Of a stretch of DNA of 64,000 nucleotides, positions 31,862 to 40,459 are shown in pieces (positions within the stretch are counted from its first letter, which is position 1; each line of letters starts with the position of its first letter). The position numbers and the translations under genes were made by a program. Location of the stretch: positions 1-64,000 of the forward strand of contig PMSU01000205.1 in assembly GCA_003168255.1 (NCBI GenBank), written 5' to 3'. The notes beneath the pieces are model-generated. The model was not told the DNA's origin. It ran no database searches and was given only the letters and a program-made list of their open reading frames with translations. The DNA is from Actinomycetota bacterium (GTDB lineage: Bacteria > Actinomycetota > Actinomycetes > Streptosporangiales > Streptosporangiaceae).

Positions 31862-32560
31862 CTATGAGGAGCCACCGACAACCTGGACGGCATCGTGGCT
31901 GATTTCCATTGACAGAGCGCTCTGGTGCCGCTTGTGATCGGCCCACTGGAACGTGGACATCTCAAGAACCTGAAGCGGATTGCCCGTCCACCTACGTGCG
32001 AGCCCGCGCAAATGATCAACCTGGCGCCGCCACTTGGCCAGCTGCCGCTCGGTCAGCTGCCGCTCGGTCAATGGCACTGCCATGAACTCCGCGGCGAAGC
32101 CAGCGACCGCATTCAGGCCGCCTGAGCGGCGCCTGGGATCGCTCTCTCCAGGCAGGGGCGCGTGCACCAGCAGCAGATCGATGTCGCTCTGGGCGTCTCC
32201 GTCGCCGCGCGCAGCCGACCCGAAAACGCACCCGTACAAGGGCTTGGGGTTCCAGGTAGCGAGCGTCTTCCTGAAACGGGTCCATAGCTCAAGGCGGAGG
32301 CCAGAGAGCAGCTCCGCGGCCGGGGCGGCAAGATGCTCCCGGTTGAGCTCGTGAACCCGGTTTCTGCCCATCTCCGTCGACCGGACAATTCCCTGCTCGA
32401 CCAGGCGCGACAGGCTTCTGCGCACACCGATCTCCGATCCGCGCGGCATTTGCGCGGCAACCTCGCCCACGGTCAACGGCTTGCCAGCCTGGGCCAGCAC
32501 GGCCAGGACCGGCCCATCCAGGGTGGCCGTCACAGCGCGGGTTGGGTCAGTCAGGTCCAT
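31862..32560 (-). CDS. wHTH + MNT-type nucleotidyltransferase
   Basis: A 233-residue protein: an N-terminal winged helix (about 15-78, LTVGEVAAQM, then GVRRSLSRLVEQGIVRST) fused to a polymerase-beta-type nucleotidyltransferase with GSAARGDGDAQSDIDLL (114-130; G114, S115, D126 and D128 conserved). MNT proteins paired with HEPN proteins act in toxin-antitoxin modules by nucleotidylating the HEPN partner. I start at ATG 32560 because TATACT lies 8-13 nt upstream, suggesting a leaderless mRNA; the open frame to 32665 overlaps the radical SAM gene. The wHTH and the palindrome in the promoter suggest autoregulation. Confidence 0.75.
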   Translation of the reverse strand: MDLTDPTRAVTATLDGPVLAVLAQAGKPLTVGEVAAQMPRGSEIGVRRSLSRLVEQGIVRSTEMGRNRVHELNREHLAAPAAELLSGLRLELWTRFRKTLATWNPKPLYGCVFGSAARGDGDAQSDIDLLLVHAPLPGESDPRRRSGGLNAVAGFAAEFMAVPLTERQLTERQLAKWRRQVDHLRGLARRWTGNPLQVLEMSTFQWADHKRHQSALSMEISHDAVQVVGGSS

Positions 32561-32571
32561 GATCAGAAAGT

Positions 32572-32583
32572 ATAGGCACCTAT
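32572..32583. promoter_or_regulatory. Palindrome over the promoter of the nucleotidyltransferase gene
   Basis: ATAGGCACCTAT (32572-32583) is an inverted repeat (ATAGG/CCTAT) that overlaps the minus-strand TATACT -10 hexamer (TATACT reads into the palindrome). It is well placed for autorepression by the winged-helix domain of the encoded protein. The palindrome also touches the stop codon of the radical SAM gene. Confidence 0.5.
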
Positions 32584-34010
32584 CAAATAAGATAGCTAGC
32601 GATCTGATCCGATAATAACCGCCGAGGACGCACGGTCGGGAGCGGGAGCAGCACGCGCAGGTCACGGTTCTCCTGCGGGTCCAGCAGGCAGTGCTGCACG
32701 CAGGCTGGCACGAGCGTGCCGTCCTCGGGGTGGGCCATCGCGTAGTGGCAGGCCGCCAGCCGTTCCTGGGTCGCGCGGATCCGCGGATCGGGACTGGTCT
32801 CGCCGCGCTGCATCAGCTGCCAGGCGGGTGCGACGTCGACGGCATCCATGAACTGGTGCATCACGTAGCTGACCGGTCGCACCCGGCGGGTGAGCAGCCG
32901 CCGCAGCCCCACCCGGCGCACGACCCGCGCGGCCCAGCCCGCTGCCAGCACCAGCACCCGCGGATGCCGCGCGGCGATCAGCGAGAGCCTCACCGCGAGC
33001 AGCCCCGGCGGCGTGCCGGTGAAGTTCACCGGGCCGAAGTAGCGGAGGAACCCGTCCCGGACCGCCAGATCGCGCGGGTCGGCGCCGTCCAGCACCGGGT
33101 ACCACGTGTCACCGGCCCAGAAACCGTAGGCGACCCGGTTGCAGCGCACGTCGCCGTGCTCGAACAGCCGGTAGTCCAGCCGCGCTCCGACACCACGCTC
33201 GATCTGGGCCCACACCTGATCGCCGGTCACGTCGCGGTACGGCTCGTGCCAGCGCCGCTCGTCGCCGACGAAAGCGGCCGGCTGGAACGAGAACATGCCG
33301 TACCCCATCGCCGCGCAGTCGGCGACCACGCCGGCGACCTGAGCCAGGTTGGCCGGGGTGACGGTCATGTTGTGGGCCAGGAAGCAGCGGACGCCGTGCT
33401 CACGCCGCAGCCGGGCGAACAGCCGCGCGAACTGCTCGCGGTAGGGGTTGAGCGAGGCCTCGTTTTCGGGCCCGGGGATGCCGCGCCGTCCAAACATCAG
33501 CATGTCGAAGTGCGCCGCGAACGACACCCGCCGCAGCCTGGGCCGGCCGTCTGGTCCCAGGACGAGCCGCCGGAGATAGTCGTAGTCGATGTCGCCGTGG
33601 GTGAAGCTCATCGGTTCCCGCCCGTGGCGTCGCATGGCCTGTAGGGCGGCGGCGTGATCGTCGGGATCCAGCAGGCTTACCTCGCCGCCGATCAGCTGGG
33701 CATGCGCCCGCGGGCCCCGCAGACGGCGGAACAGGGCCAGCTGCGCTTTTACTTGCGCGACGGTGTGCGGGCCGTCGACGCGGACCTGGTTGGCGTCGCG
33801 GGAGTGATAGCACGGCGTGCAGGCCAGGTTGCATCGCGGGAAGACACCGTGCGTGCCCTCGCAGCCCACCGCATGGCGCCCGAGGACCTGGCCTTTCGTG
33901 CGAGCCGTCTCGGGCAGCTCGGCCCAGCGGCGCGCCAGCGCCGCGGCGAACTCCGGATCGCCTGGCCGCAGAGCGCTGATCAGTGCGCTGGCCGTCGCCC
34001 TCAGCCTCAC
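32583..34010 (-). CDS. Radical SAM protein of unknown function
   Basis: A radical SAM enzyme of about 475 residues. The [4Fe-4S] motif CNLACTPC (C60, C64, C67) has the CX3CX2C spacing; an additional Cys lies at about residue 50 in HAVGCEGTHG. Downstream are GGEVSLLDPDDH (the GGE motif contacting SAM) and a long C-terminal region with several Cys (for example LVPACVQHCLL) that could hold a second cluster. GTG 34010 is chosen because GGAAGGAG lies 8 nt upstream. The gene is divergent from an SRPBCC lipid-binding protein with a 72-bp spacer, hinting at a role in modifying a lipid or hydrophobic substrate. The family occurs in actinobacteria but the reaction is unknown to me. Confidence 0.75.
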   Translation of the reverse strand: MRLRATASALISALRPGDPEFAAALARRWAELPETARTKGQVLGRHAVGCEGTHGVFPRCNLACTPCYHSRDANQVRVDGPHTVAQVKAQLALFRRLRGPRAHAQLIGGEVSLLDPDDHAAALQAMRRHGREPMSFTHGDIDYDYLRRLVLGPDGRPRLRRVSFAAHFDMLMFGRRGIPGPENEASLNPYREQFARLFARLRREHGVRCFLAHNMTVTPANLAQVAGVVADCAAMGYGMFSFQPAAFVGDERRWHEPYRDVTGDQVWAQIERGVGARLDYRLFEHGDVRCNRVAYGFWAGDTWYPVLDGADPRDLAVRDGFLRYFGPVNFTGTPPGLLAVRLSLIAARHPRVLVLAAGWAARVVRRVGLRRLLTRRVRPVSYVMHQFMDAVDVAPAWQLMQRGETSPDPRIRATQERLAACHYAMAHPEDGTLVPACVQHCLLDPQENRDLRVLLPLPTVRPRRLLSDQIASYLI

Positions 34011-34082
34011 GATCGTGGCTCCTTCCCGCACGTGCCGGGTGCCGGCAGCGCCTGGCCGTGGCCAGGTCGTATCCTTCGAGCC

Positions 34083-34664
34083 ATGCCTCGTCGTCGCAGC
34101 GTCGCCGCACTCTCAGCCGCTGCTGGCGGCGGCCTGGCCGGGCTCGGCTACTACCTCACCGTCACCGGCAAGATGACGACCGATACCGGCTGGGGCCGCC
34201 GGATGCGCCCGCTCGGGCCGTTCAGCATCCAGGTTAACGCCCCGGCGGCCACCGTCTTTGACGTGATCGCCGCGCCCTACCTGGACCGCACGCCGCGGGC
34301 CATGGCCGGCAAGCTGCACGTGCTCGAACGGGGAACCGGGATGGTGCTCGCCGAGCATTACACGCCGGTTCTCGGCGGGCGGCTCACGGCTACCACGCTG
34401 GAGACGGTGACGTTCCGGCGGCCGGACCAGGTCCGGTTCCGCCTGGTCCGGGGGCCGGTGCCGGTCGTGACCGAGAAATTCGGCCTCACCGAGCGGGACG
34501 GGGTCAGCACGCTCGCCTACGACGGGGAACTCGGCACCGACTTCTGGAGCGCCGGGCTGTGGTGGGGCGGCCAGGTAGCCGCCATCTGGGAAGCAGCGGT
34601 CCGTACTTCTTTTGAAAACATTAAAGCTGAGGCCGAACGGCGCGCCCGACCCGATCACGGATAA
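34083..34664 (+). CDS. SRPBCC (START-like) protein
   Basis: A 193-residue protein with a hydrophobic N-terminus (RRRSVAALSAAAGGGLAGLG, possible membrane anchor or signal) followed by a polyketide-cyclase/START-like SRPBCC domain (about 45-185, FSIQVNAPAATVFDVIAAPY). SRPBCC folds bind hydrophobic ligands. ATG 34083 follows TATCCT, a possible -10, so the mRNA may be leaderless. It is divergent from the radical SAM gene and may share a promoter region and pathway with it. Confidence 0.75.
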   Translation: MPRRRSVAALSAAAGGGLAGLGYYLTVTGKMTTDTGWGRRMRPLGPFSIQVNAPAATVFDVIAAPYLDRTPRAMAGKLHVLERGTGMVLAEHYTPVLGGRLTATTLETVTFRRPDQVRFRLVRGPVPVVTEKFGLTERDGVSTLAYDGELGTDFWSAGLWWGGQVAAIWEAAVRTSFENIKAEAERRARPDHG

Positions 34665-34796
34665 GCAAACCAGGCCGCGGCAGTCCGTACGCGAGCCGCC
34701 GGCGCTGAACCTTTCCGGCTGCGGGGCCGTTTCGACGATGATGACATCGATGCGGGCTGCGGCCCGGGAGAAGAGGCAGTCATCAGCAAGAGAAAT

Positions 34797-34979
34797 GTGC
34801 TCGTCGGCGCGGGCGCGCTGATCGCACTCGCGGGAATCATCTTCACGCTGCAGGGCGTAGGCGCCCTCGGCGGAAGCTCCATGTCCGGCGTCACCTTCTG
34901 GGCCGTGGCCGGACCGGTGATCGCACTGGCGGGCCTGACCATCGCCGCCGTCGGCCTGCGCCGTCGCTCCGCCTCCTAA
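34797..34979 (+). CDS. Small two-helix membrane protein
   Basis: A 60-residue protein with two hydrophobic segments, VGAGALIALAGIIFTLQGVG and FWAVAGPVIALAGLTIAAVG, ending in LRRRS. It resembles a common small actinobacterial membrane protein family of unknown function. GTG 34797 is used; no strong ribosome-binding site is visible. It lies 132 bp after the SRPBCC gene, in the same direction. Confidence 0.6.
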   Translation: MLVGAGALIALAGIIFTLQGVGALGGSSMSGVTFWAVAGPVIALAGLTIAAVGLRRRSAS

Positions 34980-35024
34980 TCGCACGGGCGAGAGGACGTT
35001 CCCACCGGCAGCGCGGCTCGCCCG

Positions 35025-35783
35025 CTAGCTCAGGAGGAACTTCACCAGGGCAGCTACTCCGACGACGACGATGACGCCGCGCAGCACCAGCGGTGACAGG
35101 CGGCGGCCGATGAGCCCGCCGATCTGGCCACCGATCGCCGAGCCCACCGCGATGACGGCGACATAGGTCCACTCTGGATGCGCGAGCACGATGAAGATCA
35201 CGCCCGCGACCCCGTTCACCAGGCCGGTGAGCACGTTCTTCACCGCATTCATCCGCTGGAGATCCGCCTCCAGCAAGGTGGCCAGGATAGCGATCAGCAG
35301 CACACCCTGGGCAGCGCCGAAGTACCCGCCGTACACCCCGGTCAGCAGCACCGCCCCCCACAGCAAGACGGGACGCGCAGCAGAACCCTGACGCTCCGCG
35401 CCGGCCAGCCGGCGAGACAGCCACGGCTGCGCCACCACCAGGCCCAGCGCCGCGATGATCAGCACCGGGACGACCGCCTTGAACACCCCGGCCGGCAGGA
35501 CCAGCAGCAGCACCGCCCCGGCGATGCCGCCGATCAGGGACGCACTGCCCAGGCGGATGAGCCGCTCACGCTGGCCCGCCAGCTCGCGGCGATAGCTCCA
35601 GGCGCCGCTGAGCGATCCCGGGACCAGGCCGATGGTGTTGGACACATTCGCGGTCACCGGCGGGACGCCCAGCGCCAGCAGGACCGGGAACGTGATCAGC
35701 GTCCCCGACCCCACGACGGTGTTCATCGCACCCGCCGCCAGCCCTGCCACGCCAGCCAGCGCGACCATGACCCAGCCCGTCAC
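35025..35783 (-). CDS. TauE/SafE-family anion exporter
   Basis: A 252-residue membrane protein with about eight helices and the duplicated TauE/SafE design: GLAAGAMNTVVGSGTLITFP (first half) and GVYGGYFGAAQGVLLIAILA (second half). The family exports sulfite, sulfoacetate or other small organic anions. It stands alone on the minus strand; neighbours give no substrate clue. ATG 35783 is used; ATG 35768 is possible. Confidence 0.85.
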   Translation of the reverse strand: MTGWVMVALAGVAGLAAGAMNTVVGSGTLITFPVLLALGVPPVTANVSNTIGLVPGSLSGAWSYRRELAGQRERLIRLGSASLIGGIAGAVLLLVLPAGVFKAVVPVLIIAALGLVVAQPWLSRRLAGAERQGSAARPVLLWGAVLLTGVYGGYFGAAQGVLLIAILATLLEADLQRMNAVKNVLTGLVNGVAGVIFIVLAHPEWTYVAVIAVGSAIGGQIGGLIGRRLSPLVLRGVIVVVGVAALVKFLLS

Positions 35784-36014
35784 ATCGATCGCTTCCCCGG
35801 CACAGACCTGTCAAGCTGACCGCGCGCGCTGATATTCCGCTGGTAGCAGCCCTGCCGCGCCAACCACGACCATGCCACTGGCTAGCCGAGGGCCGCGGTG
35901 CCTGGCGGGGAAGGGGCTGCTGCTGATTTGGGCCTGGTTGCATGGCATCGGTGGTGCCTGGCCGCGGTCACGGCCAGCCGCGGGCAACGGCACCCGGATA
36001 GTTAATTAGTCTTG

Positions 36015-36032
36015 TCTAATCACGAGATTAGA
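36015..36032. promoter_or_regulatory. MntR/DtxR-type palindromic operator
   Basis: TCTAATC-ACGA-GATTAGA is a perfect inverted repeat with 7-bp arms, 31 bp upstream of the DtxR-family gene. A further half-site, TTAGATT, overlaps the likely -10 (36050-36056) just before ATG 36063. This is the expected arrangement for autorepression by a metal-loaded DtxR-family protein. Confidence 0.75.
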
Positions 36033-36062
36033 TGCGCCTTCCAGACGTGTTAGATTACCCGC

Positions 36063-36764
36063 ATGATGGCGGCAGCGGCCGGGCCCGGGTCCGCGTGCTG
36101 TGATGCGGCGCGTTCGGAGGCGATGGGGAAATACCTGCGGGCGATCTACCTGCTGAGCTTCAAGGCCCCGCCTGTCTTGACCTCTGATGTGGCGGCCCGG
36201 CTGGGAGTCGCTGCGCCCTCGGTATCGGCGATGCTGCGCCGACTCAGCGCGGCGGGCTTGCTGGCCGCATCGGGCAGCGGCGGCATCACGCTGAGCGAGC
36301 ATGGCCAGTCTCATGCCCGGGACATGGTCCGGCGGCACCGGCTGATCGAGACCTTCCTGGTGCAGGCAGCCGGGATGAGCTGGGATGAAGTGCATGACGA
36401 GGCCGAAGCGCTGCAGCACGCGGTCAGCGGCCTGCTGATCGACCGGATCGACGCGGTGCTGGGGCATCCGCGGCGGGATCCGCACGGCGATCCGATTCCG
36501 CAGCCCTCCGGGGATCACGTCGAGGACTGGTCGCCGGCGCTCGCCGGCGCTGCCGCGAGCGAGTGGTTCCGGGTGGACCGGGTCAGCGACGAGGACAGCG
36601 CCGCCCTGCAGTATCTGGCCAGCCTGGGCGTGCGGCCGGGGGTCGTGCTGCGGGTGCTGGAGCGGGATCCGTTCGGCGGGCCGCTGTGGGTCGAGGTCGG
36701 CGGCCAGCGCCATGCCATCGGAATCCCGCTGGCCCATCTCGTGCATGGCGTAGCGCGGTCGTGA
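36063..36764 (+). CDS. mntR: DtxR/MntR-family metalloregulator
   Basis: A 233-residue DtxR-type repressor: wHTH (VLTSDVAARLGVAAPSVSAM, then LRRLSAAGLL, about 37-67), dimerisation and metal-binding domain (ARDMVRRHRLIETFLVQAAG, then WDEVHDEAEALQHAVS), and a C-terminal FeoA/SH3-like domain (about 165-230). Because the next, 4-bp-overlapping gene is an Nramp transporter, manganese is the likeliest co-repressor, although iron cannot be excluded. TAGATT, 7 nt before ATG 36063, may be the -10 of a leaderless mRNA. Confidence 0.85.
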   Translation: MMAAAAGPGSACCDAARSEAMGKYLRAIYLLSFKAPPVLTSDVAARLGVAAPSVSAMLRRLSAAGLLAASGSGGITLSEHGQSHARDMVRRHRLIETFLVQAAGMSWDEVHDEAEALQHAVSGLLIDRIDAVLGHPRRDPHGDPIPQPSGDHVEDWSPALAGAAASEWFRVDRVSDEDSAALQYLASLGVRPGVVLRVLERDPFGGPLWVEVGGQRHAIGIPLAHLVHGVARS

Positions 36765-38038
36765 CCGCCACCGGGGCTGCGGCCAGCGGCCAGGTCACAC
36801 TGCGGCAGATGCAGGCGCGGGGCCGGATCCGCGCCACAGCCGGGCTGCTGGGCCCGGCGTTCGTGGCCTCGGTCGCCTACGTCGACCCGGGGAACTTCGC
36901 CACCAACTTCGCCGGTGGCGCCGAGCACGGTTACGAGCTGGTGTGGGTCATCGTGATGGCCGACCTGATGGCCGTCCTGGTGCAGTACCTCACCTCCAAG
37001 GCCGGGCTGTCCACCGGCCGCAGCCTGCCCGAACTGTGCCGGGAACGGTTCGGCCGCCGCGCGAACATGATGCTCTGGTTGCAGGCCGAAGTCGTCGCGA
37101 TGGCCACCGACCTGGCCGAGTTCGTCGGCGCCGCGGTCGGCATCAACCTGATCTTCGGCATCCCGCTGCTGGCGGCCGGCCTGATCACCGCAGTGGTCGC
37201 CTTCGTGATCCTGGGCCTGGAACAGCGCGGCTACCGCCGCTTCGAGCTGGCGATCATCGCCCTGCTGGCGCTGGTCGGGCTCGGCTTCGCATACCTGTTC
37301 TTCGCCGTCGGCGGCCAGCACTACCCGCAACTCGCCGCGGGCTTGCTGCCCCGTCTCGGCGGCGCCGACACCCTCACCCTGACTGTCGGGATCATCGGCG
37401 CGACCGTCATGCCGCACGTGGTCTACCTGCACTCAGCGCTGCACACCAACCGGGTGCACGCAGCCGGGCAGCAGGAACGCCGCACCCTGCTGGCCTACAA
37501 CAAATGGGACTGCATCACCGGCCTCGGCATCGCCGGGCTGGTCAACCTGTCCATGCTGTGCATCGCCGCAGCACTGTTCCACAAGCCGGGGTTGACCGGC
37601 ATCAGCGACCTCGGGCCCGTCCACGCCCACCTTGCCACCTTGGCCGGCGGAACCGCCGCCCTCATCTTCGGCATCGCCCTGATGGCCTCGGGCCTATCAT
37701 CGTCCAGTGTCGGCACCTACGCCGGCCAGGTTGTCATGTCCGGCTTCATGAACTGGCGGATCCCGCTGCTGACCCGCCGCGCGCTGACGATGCTTCCCTC
37801 GCTGATCATCCTCGCCCTCGCTGTCAACACCAGCCAGGCGCTGGTCTACTCCCAGATCGTGCTGTCCTTCGGCATCCCATTCGCCCTCATCCCGCTGCTG
37901 CTCATCACCCGCGATCCCGCCACCATGACCGACATGCCCAACCAGCGCCTGACCAGCACCCTGATGCTCCTGACCACGATCATCATCACCGGCCTGAACC
38001 TCTACCTGCTCTACGACGCCCTCACCGGCCTGCTCTGA
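36761..38038 (+). CDS. mntH: Nramp-family divalent metal transporter
   Basis: A 425-residue proton-coupled Mn2+/Fe2+ importer with 11 hydrophobic segments. Family landmarks are DPGN (42-45) in TM1 and MPH (217-219) in TM6, which form the metal site. GTG 36761 overlaps the mntR stop (GTGA), which fixes the start; an open frame upstream lies inside mntR. Regulator and transporter are therefore one operon under the palindrome at 36015. Confidence 0.9.
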   Translation: MTATGAAASGQVTLRQMQARGRIRATAGLLGPAFVASVAYVDPGNFATNFAGGAEHGYELVWVIVMADLMAVLVQYLTSKAGLSTGRSLPELCRERFGRRANMMLWLQAEVVAMATDLAEFVGAAVGINLIFGIPLLAAGLITAVVAFVILGLEQRGYRRFELAIIALLALVGLGFAYLFFAVGGQHYPQLAAGLLPRLGGADTLTLTVGIIGATVMPHVVYLHSALHTNRVHAAGQQERRTLLAYNKWDCITGLGIAGLVNLSMLCIAAALFHKPGLTGISDLGPVHAHLATLAGGTAALIFGIALMASGLSSSSVGTYAGQVVMSGFMNWRIPLLTRRALTMLPSLIILALAVNTSQALVYSQIVLSFGIPFALIPLLLITRDPATMTDMPNQRLTSTLMLLTTIIITGLNLYLLYDALTGLL

Positions 38039-38126
38039 CACCGCACACCGTAGCCAGTGCGATCTTGTCGCCTGAGGCCGGCCACCCCACGAGCGCACAG
38101 AATAACCATTCACATGCGACGAACGC

Positions 38127-38151
38127 GGCCACCGGGCGGCGCCCGGTGGCC
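38127..38151. terminator. Strong GC hairpin after mntH
   Basis: GGCCACCGGGC-GGC-GCCCGGTGGCC is a perfect 11-bp stem with a 3-nt loop, 89 bp past the mntH stop. There is no T-run, as is usual for actinobacterial terminator hairpins. Confidence 0.6.
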
Positions 38152-38192
38152 AGGCAGGCCTGCGGGCGCCGCTGCGGGCCGTGCGGTGGTGG

Positions 38193-38262
38193 TCAGGGAC
38201 GCGCCTGGAACACGAGGTTGAACGGTGTCTCCGCGACCCGGCGGAACTGGCCTCGTACAGCC
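38193..38262 (-). pseudogene. Possible C-terminal scrap of a SAM-dependent methyltransferase
   Basis: The minus strand reads GQFRRVAETPFNLVFQARP and then a stop. This resembles the last strand of actinobacterial class I methyltransferases (ETPFNLVFEARP-like endings). Nothing upstream in frame continues the match. It is too short to be sure. Confidence 0.3.
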
Positions 38263-38368
38263 GAGATACGAGGTCGATGGGGGGCGCGTGGGTGACGTCC
38301 ATGGCACCTGCCTTCGTCATCGACTTGGTTAGAGAAGCCCGGCCAGGCTGACCCCGGCCTGCGAACCC

Positions 38369-38422
38369 TGGCGTCTTGAATCTAACTCATGTTAAAGTTT
38401 AATAAACGTTAGAATCTAATGT
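38369..38422. promoter_or_regulatory. AT-rich promoter with TCTAA/TTAGA half-sites
   Basis: This 54-bp AT-rich patch contains AATCTAAC, GTTAAAG and the palindrome TTAGAATCTAA (38409-38419). The half-sites resemble those of the mntR operator (TCTAATC/GATTAGA). TAGAAT (38410-38415) is a possible -10 for the NTF2/ligase/TetR operon. It could be a site for the operon's TetR protein or for a DtxR-type protein. Confidence 0.45.
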
Positions 38423-38460
38423 CAATCAGGTTCTACTCACTCGACAAGGGGGCCCCACCG

Positions 38461-38961
38461 ATGGCGGTGAGCACTACAGGCGCTGACACCGGCACTCTCG
38501 ACCGCGAATTCGCGATCCGCTGGTACCAGGGCTGGATCGACGCCTGGAACAGCCACGACCCCGACCGCGTCCGAGATATTGTCACCGACGACTTCGTGCT
38601 GGACAGTCCGACGACGCGGCACACCGGATGGTTCGTCAAGGGGCCGCAGGGCGCGAGCGATTACGTCCGGTACGTGCTCTGCGCCTACCCCGACCTGATC
38701 TGGGAGATCACGGCACCGCCGATGTTCTCCGACGGGATCGCCCGCGCCGCCTTCAGCTGGCGCGGGAGCGGGCACTTCTCCGGTACCCTCGCCCCGCCCG
38801 GCATCCCCGGCACCGGCAAGCCGTTCACCTTCACCGGCCTGGAGGTCTTCGACTTCCGCGGCAGCCGCGCCTGTTACCTCTACGCCTGCTACGACCTGAT
38901 CGGCCTGATGAAACAGATCGGCACCTACCGCGGCGGCTCGGCGAAAGGGGAGACGCAGTGA
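38461..38961 (+). CDS. SnoaL/NTF2-like protein
   Basis: A 166-residue cone-shaped NTF2-like domain (FAIRWYQGWIDAWNSHDPDR, then IVTDDFVLDSP) typical of SnoaL-like polyketide cyclases, small isomerases or ligand-binding proteins. I start at ATG 38461, which follows AAGGGGG by 9 nt; an ATG at 38419 lies close to the probable transcription start. The stop overlaps the GTG of the acyl-CoA synthetase (GTGA), so it likely acts in the same pathway, for example on the same acyl substrate. Confidence 0.75.
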   Translation: MAVSTTGADTGTLDREFAIRWYQGWIDAWNSHDPDRVRDIVTDDFVLDSPTTRHTGWFVKGPQGASDYVRYVLCAYPDLIWEITAPPMFSDGIARAAFSWRGSGHFSGTLAPPGIPGTGKPFTFTGLEVFDFRGSRACYLYACYDLIGLMKQIGTYRGGSAKGETQ

Positions 38962-40448
38962 CCCAGAGCCTGCGGGCGCTGCTTGAGGAAGGCGCCCGCA
39001 CAACCCCGAACGGGCGAATCGTGGACGATCTCACCTGGGCACAGCTGCACGGACAGGCGCTGCGGGTGGCATCGGCGCTCTTGCGGGACGGGGTCGGTGT
39101 ACAGGAACACGTGGTCTACCTGGGGAAAAACGACGCCCGGTTTTTCGCGTACCTTTTCGGCTGCGCTCTCATCGGCGCCGTACCGACGCCACTGAACTGG
39201 CGGCTCGCCCCGGACGAGCTGACGGCGATCGTTGCGGACTGCCGCGCACGAGTGCTCCTCGCCGATCCTGATCTTACGGGCGTGGTGCCGGTGCCGCGCG
39301 TCGTCCCGCTCGACCAACTGGAGAACTGGCTCGGCCCCGCCGAGGACCCCGGCATCCCGGCAGCGCCGGAGCACATCGCCTTCCAGCTCTACACCAGCGG
39401 TACGACCGGCCCCCCCAAGGGCGCGATGTTCGCTAACGGCACCAACCTCCGGGTACTGCTCGACGACATCGCGGTGCAGTGGGGCTTCGTCTCAAGTGAC
39501 GTCAGCCTCCTCGCCATGCCACTGTTCCACATGGGCGGTCTGGCATGGGCCCTTGCCGGGATGGCCCGCGGGGCGCGGGGCGTGGTGGTGCGGGACTTCG
39601 AGCCGAGTGCCGTGCTCGACACGATGGAGCGCGAGCGCGTCACGACGGCGTTCTGCGTCCCCGCGATGCTCGCCGCCCTGTGCGCGGTCACTGGGATCGA
39701 CCGGCGGGCACTCGCCTTGCGACAGATGGTCTATTCCGGTTCGCCCATCTCCACCACTGCGCTCACCACCGCGATGAAGGCGCTGCGCTGCGACTTCGTG
39801 CAGATCTACGGCATGACCGAGGCGACCGGTGCGTTCGCCCAGCTCGCGGCCGCCGAGCACGACCCCGCCCATGCCGTCGCGTTGCGCTCGGCGGGACGGC
39901 CATACCCGTGGGTCGAGGTCCGGGTCGTCGGGCGTAATGGCATCGACGTCCCGACGGGCGAGATCGGCGAGATCTGGACCCGCTCGGAGCAGAACTTCGT
40001 CGGCTACTGGAACCGGCCAGACGAGACAGCGGCCACATTCGCCGAGGACGGCTGGCTACGCACCGGCGATCTCGGCTACCTGGACGACGAGGGTCGCATC
40101 TACCTCGTCGACCGAGCCAAAGACCTGATCATCACCGGCGGCGAGAACATCTATCCGGGACAGGTGGAGGACGTGCTCGCAGCCCACCCGGACCTCTCGG
40201 AGGTCGCCGTGATCGGTGTCCCGGACGAACGATGGGGCGAGACCGTCTGGGCAGTCGTCGTGCCACGCGCCGGGTCGCGGGTCGACCCGGCCGGGGTGAT
40301 CGCATTTGCGCGGGACCGGCTGGCGCACTTCAAGTGCCCCACTGGCGTCGACGTGGTGGCGTCGCTACCCCGCACCGCCACAGGCAAAGTGATAAAGGTG
40401 GCGTTGCGGGAACAGTACTGGCGCGGCCACGATCGCCGGATTGGCTAG
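38958..40448 (+). CDS. Acyl-CoA synthetase (AMP-dependent ligase)
   Basis: A 496-residue adenylate-forming enzyme that activates a carboxylic acid to its CoA thioester. Motifs: YTSGTTGPPKG (145-155, P-loop), YGMTEATG (A5), WLRTGDLGYLDDEGRIYLVD (A7) and the catalytic Lys in RTATGKVIK near the C-terminus. GTG 38958 overlaps the preceding stop, fixing the start. The acid is not predictable. It is 11 bp upstream of a TetR gene, giving a three-gene operon. Confidence 0.9.
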   Translation: MTQSLRALLEEGARTTPNGRIVDDLTWAQLHGQALRVASALLRDGVGVQEHVVYLGKNDARFFAYLFGCALIGAVPTPLNWRLAPDELTAIVADCRARVLLADPDLTGVVPVPRVVPLDQLENWLGPAEDPGIPAAPEHIAFQLYTSGTTGPPKGAMFANGTNLRVLLDDIAVQWGFVSSDVSLLAMPLFHMGGLAWALAGMARGARGVVVRDFEPSAVLDTMERERVTTAFCVPAMLAALCAVTGIDRRALALRQMVYSGSPISTTALTTAMKALRCDFVQIYGMTEATGAFAQLAAAEHDPAHAVALRSAGRPYPWVEVRVVGRNGIDVPTGEIGEIWTRSEQNFVGYWNRPDETAATFAEDGWLRTGDLGYLDDEGRIYLVDRAKDLIITGGENIYPGQVEDVLAAHPDLSEVAVIGVPDERWGETVWAVVVPRAGSRVDPAGVIAFARDRLAHFKCPTGVDVVASLPRTATGKVIKVALREQYWRGHDRRIG

Positions 40449-40459
40449 AGGGAAAACAT

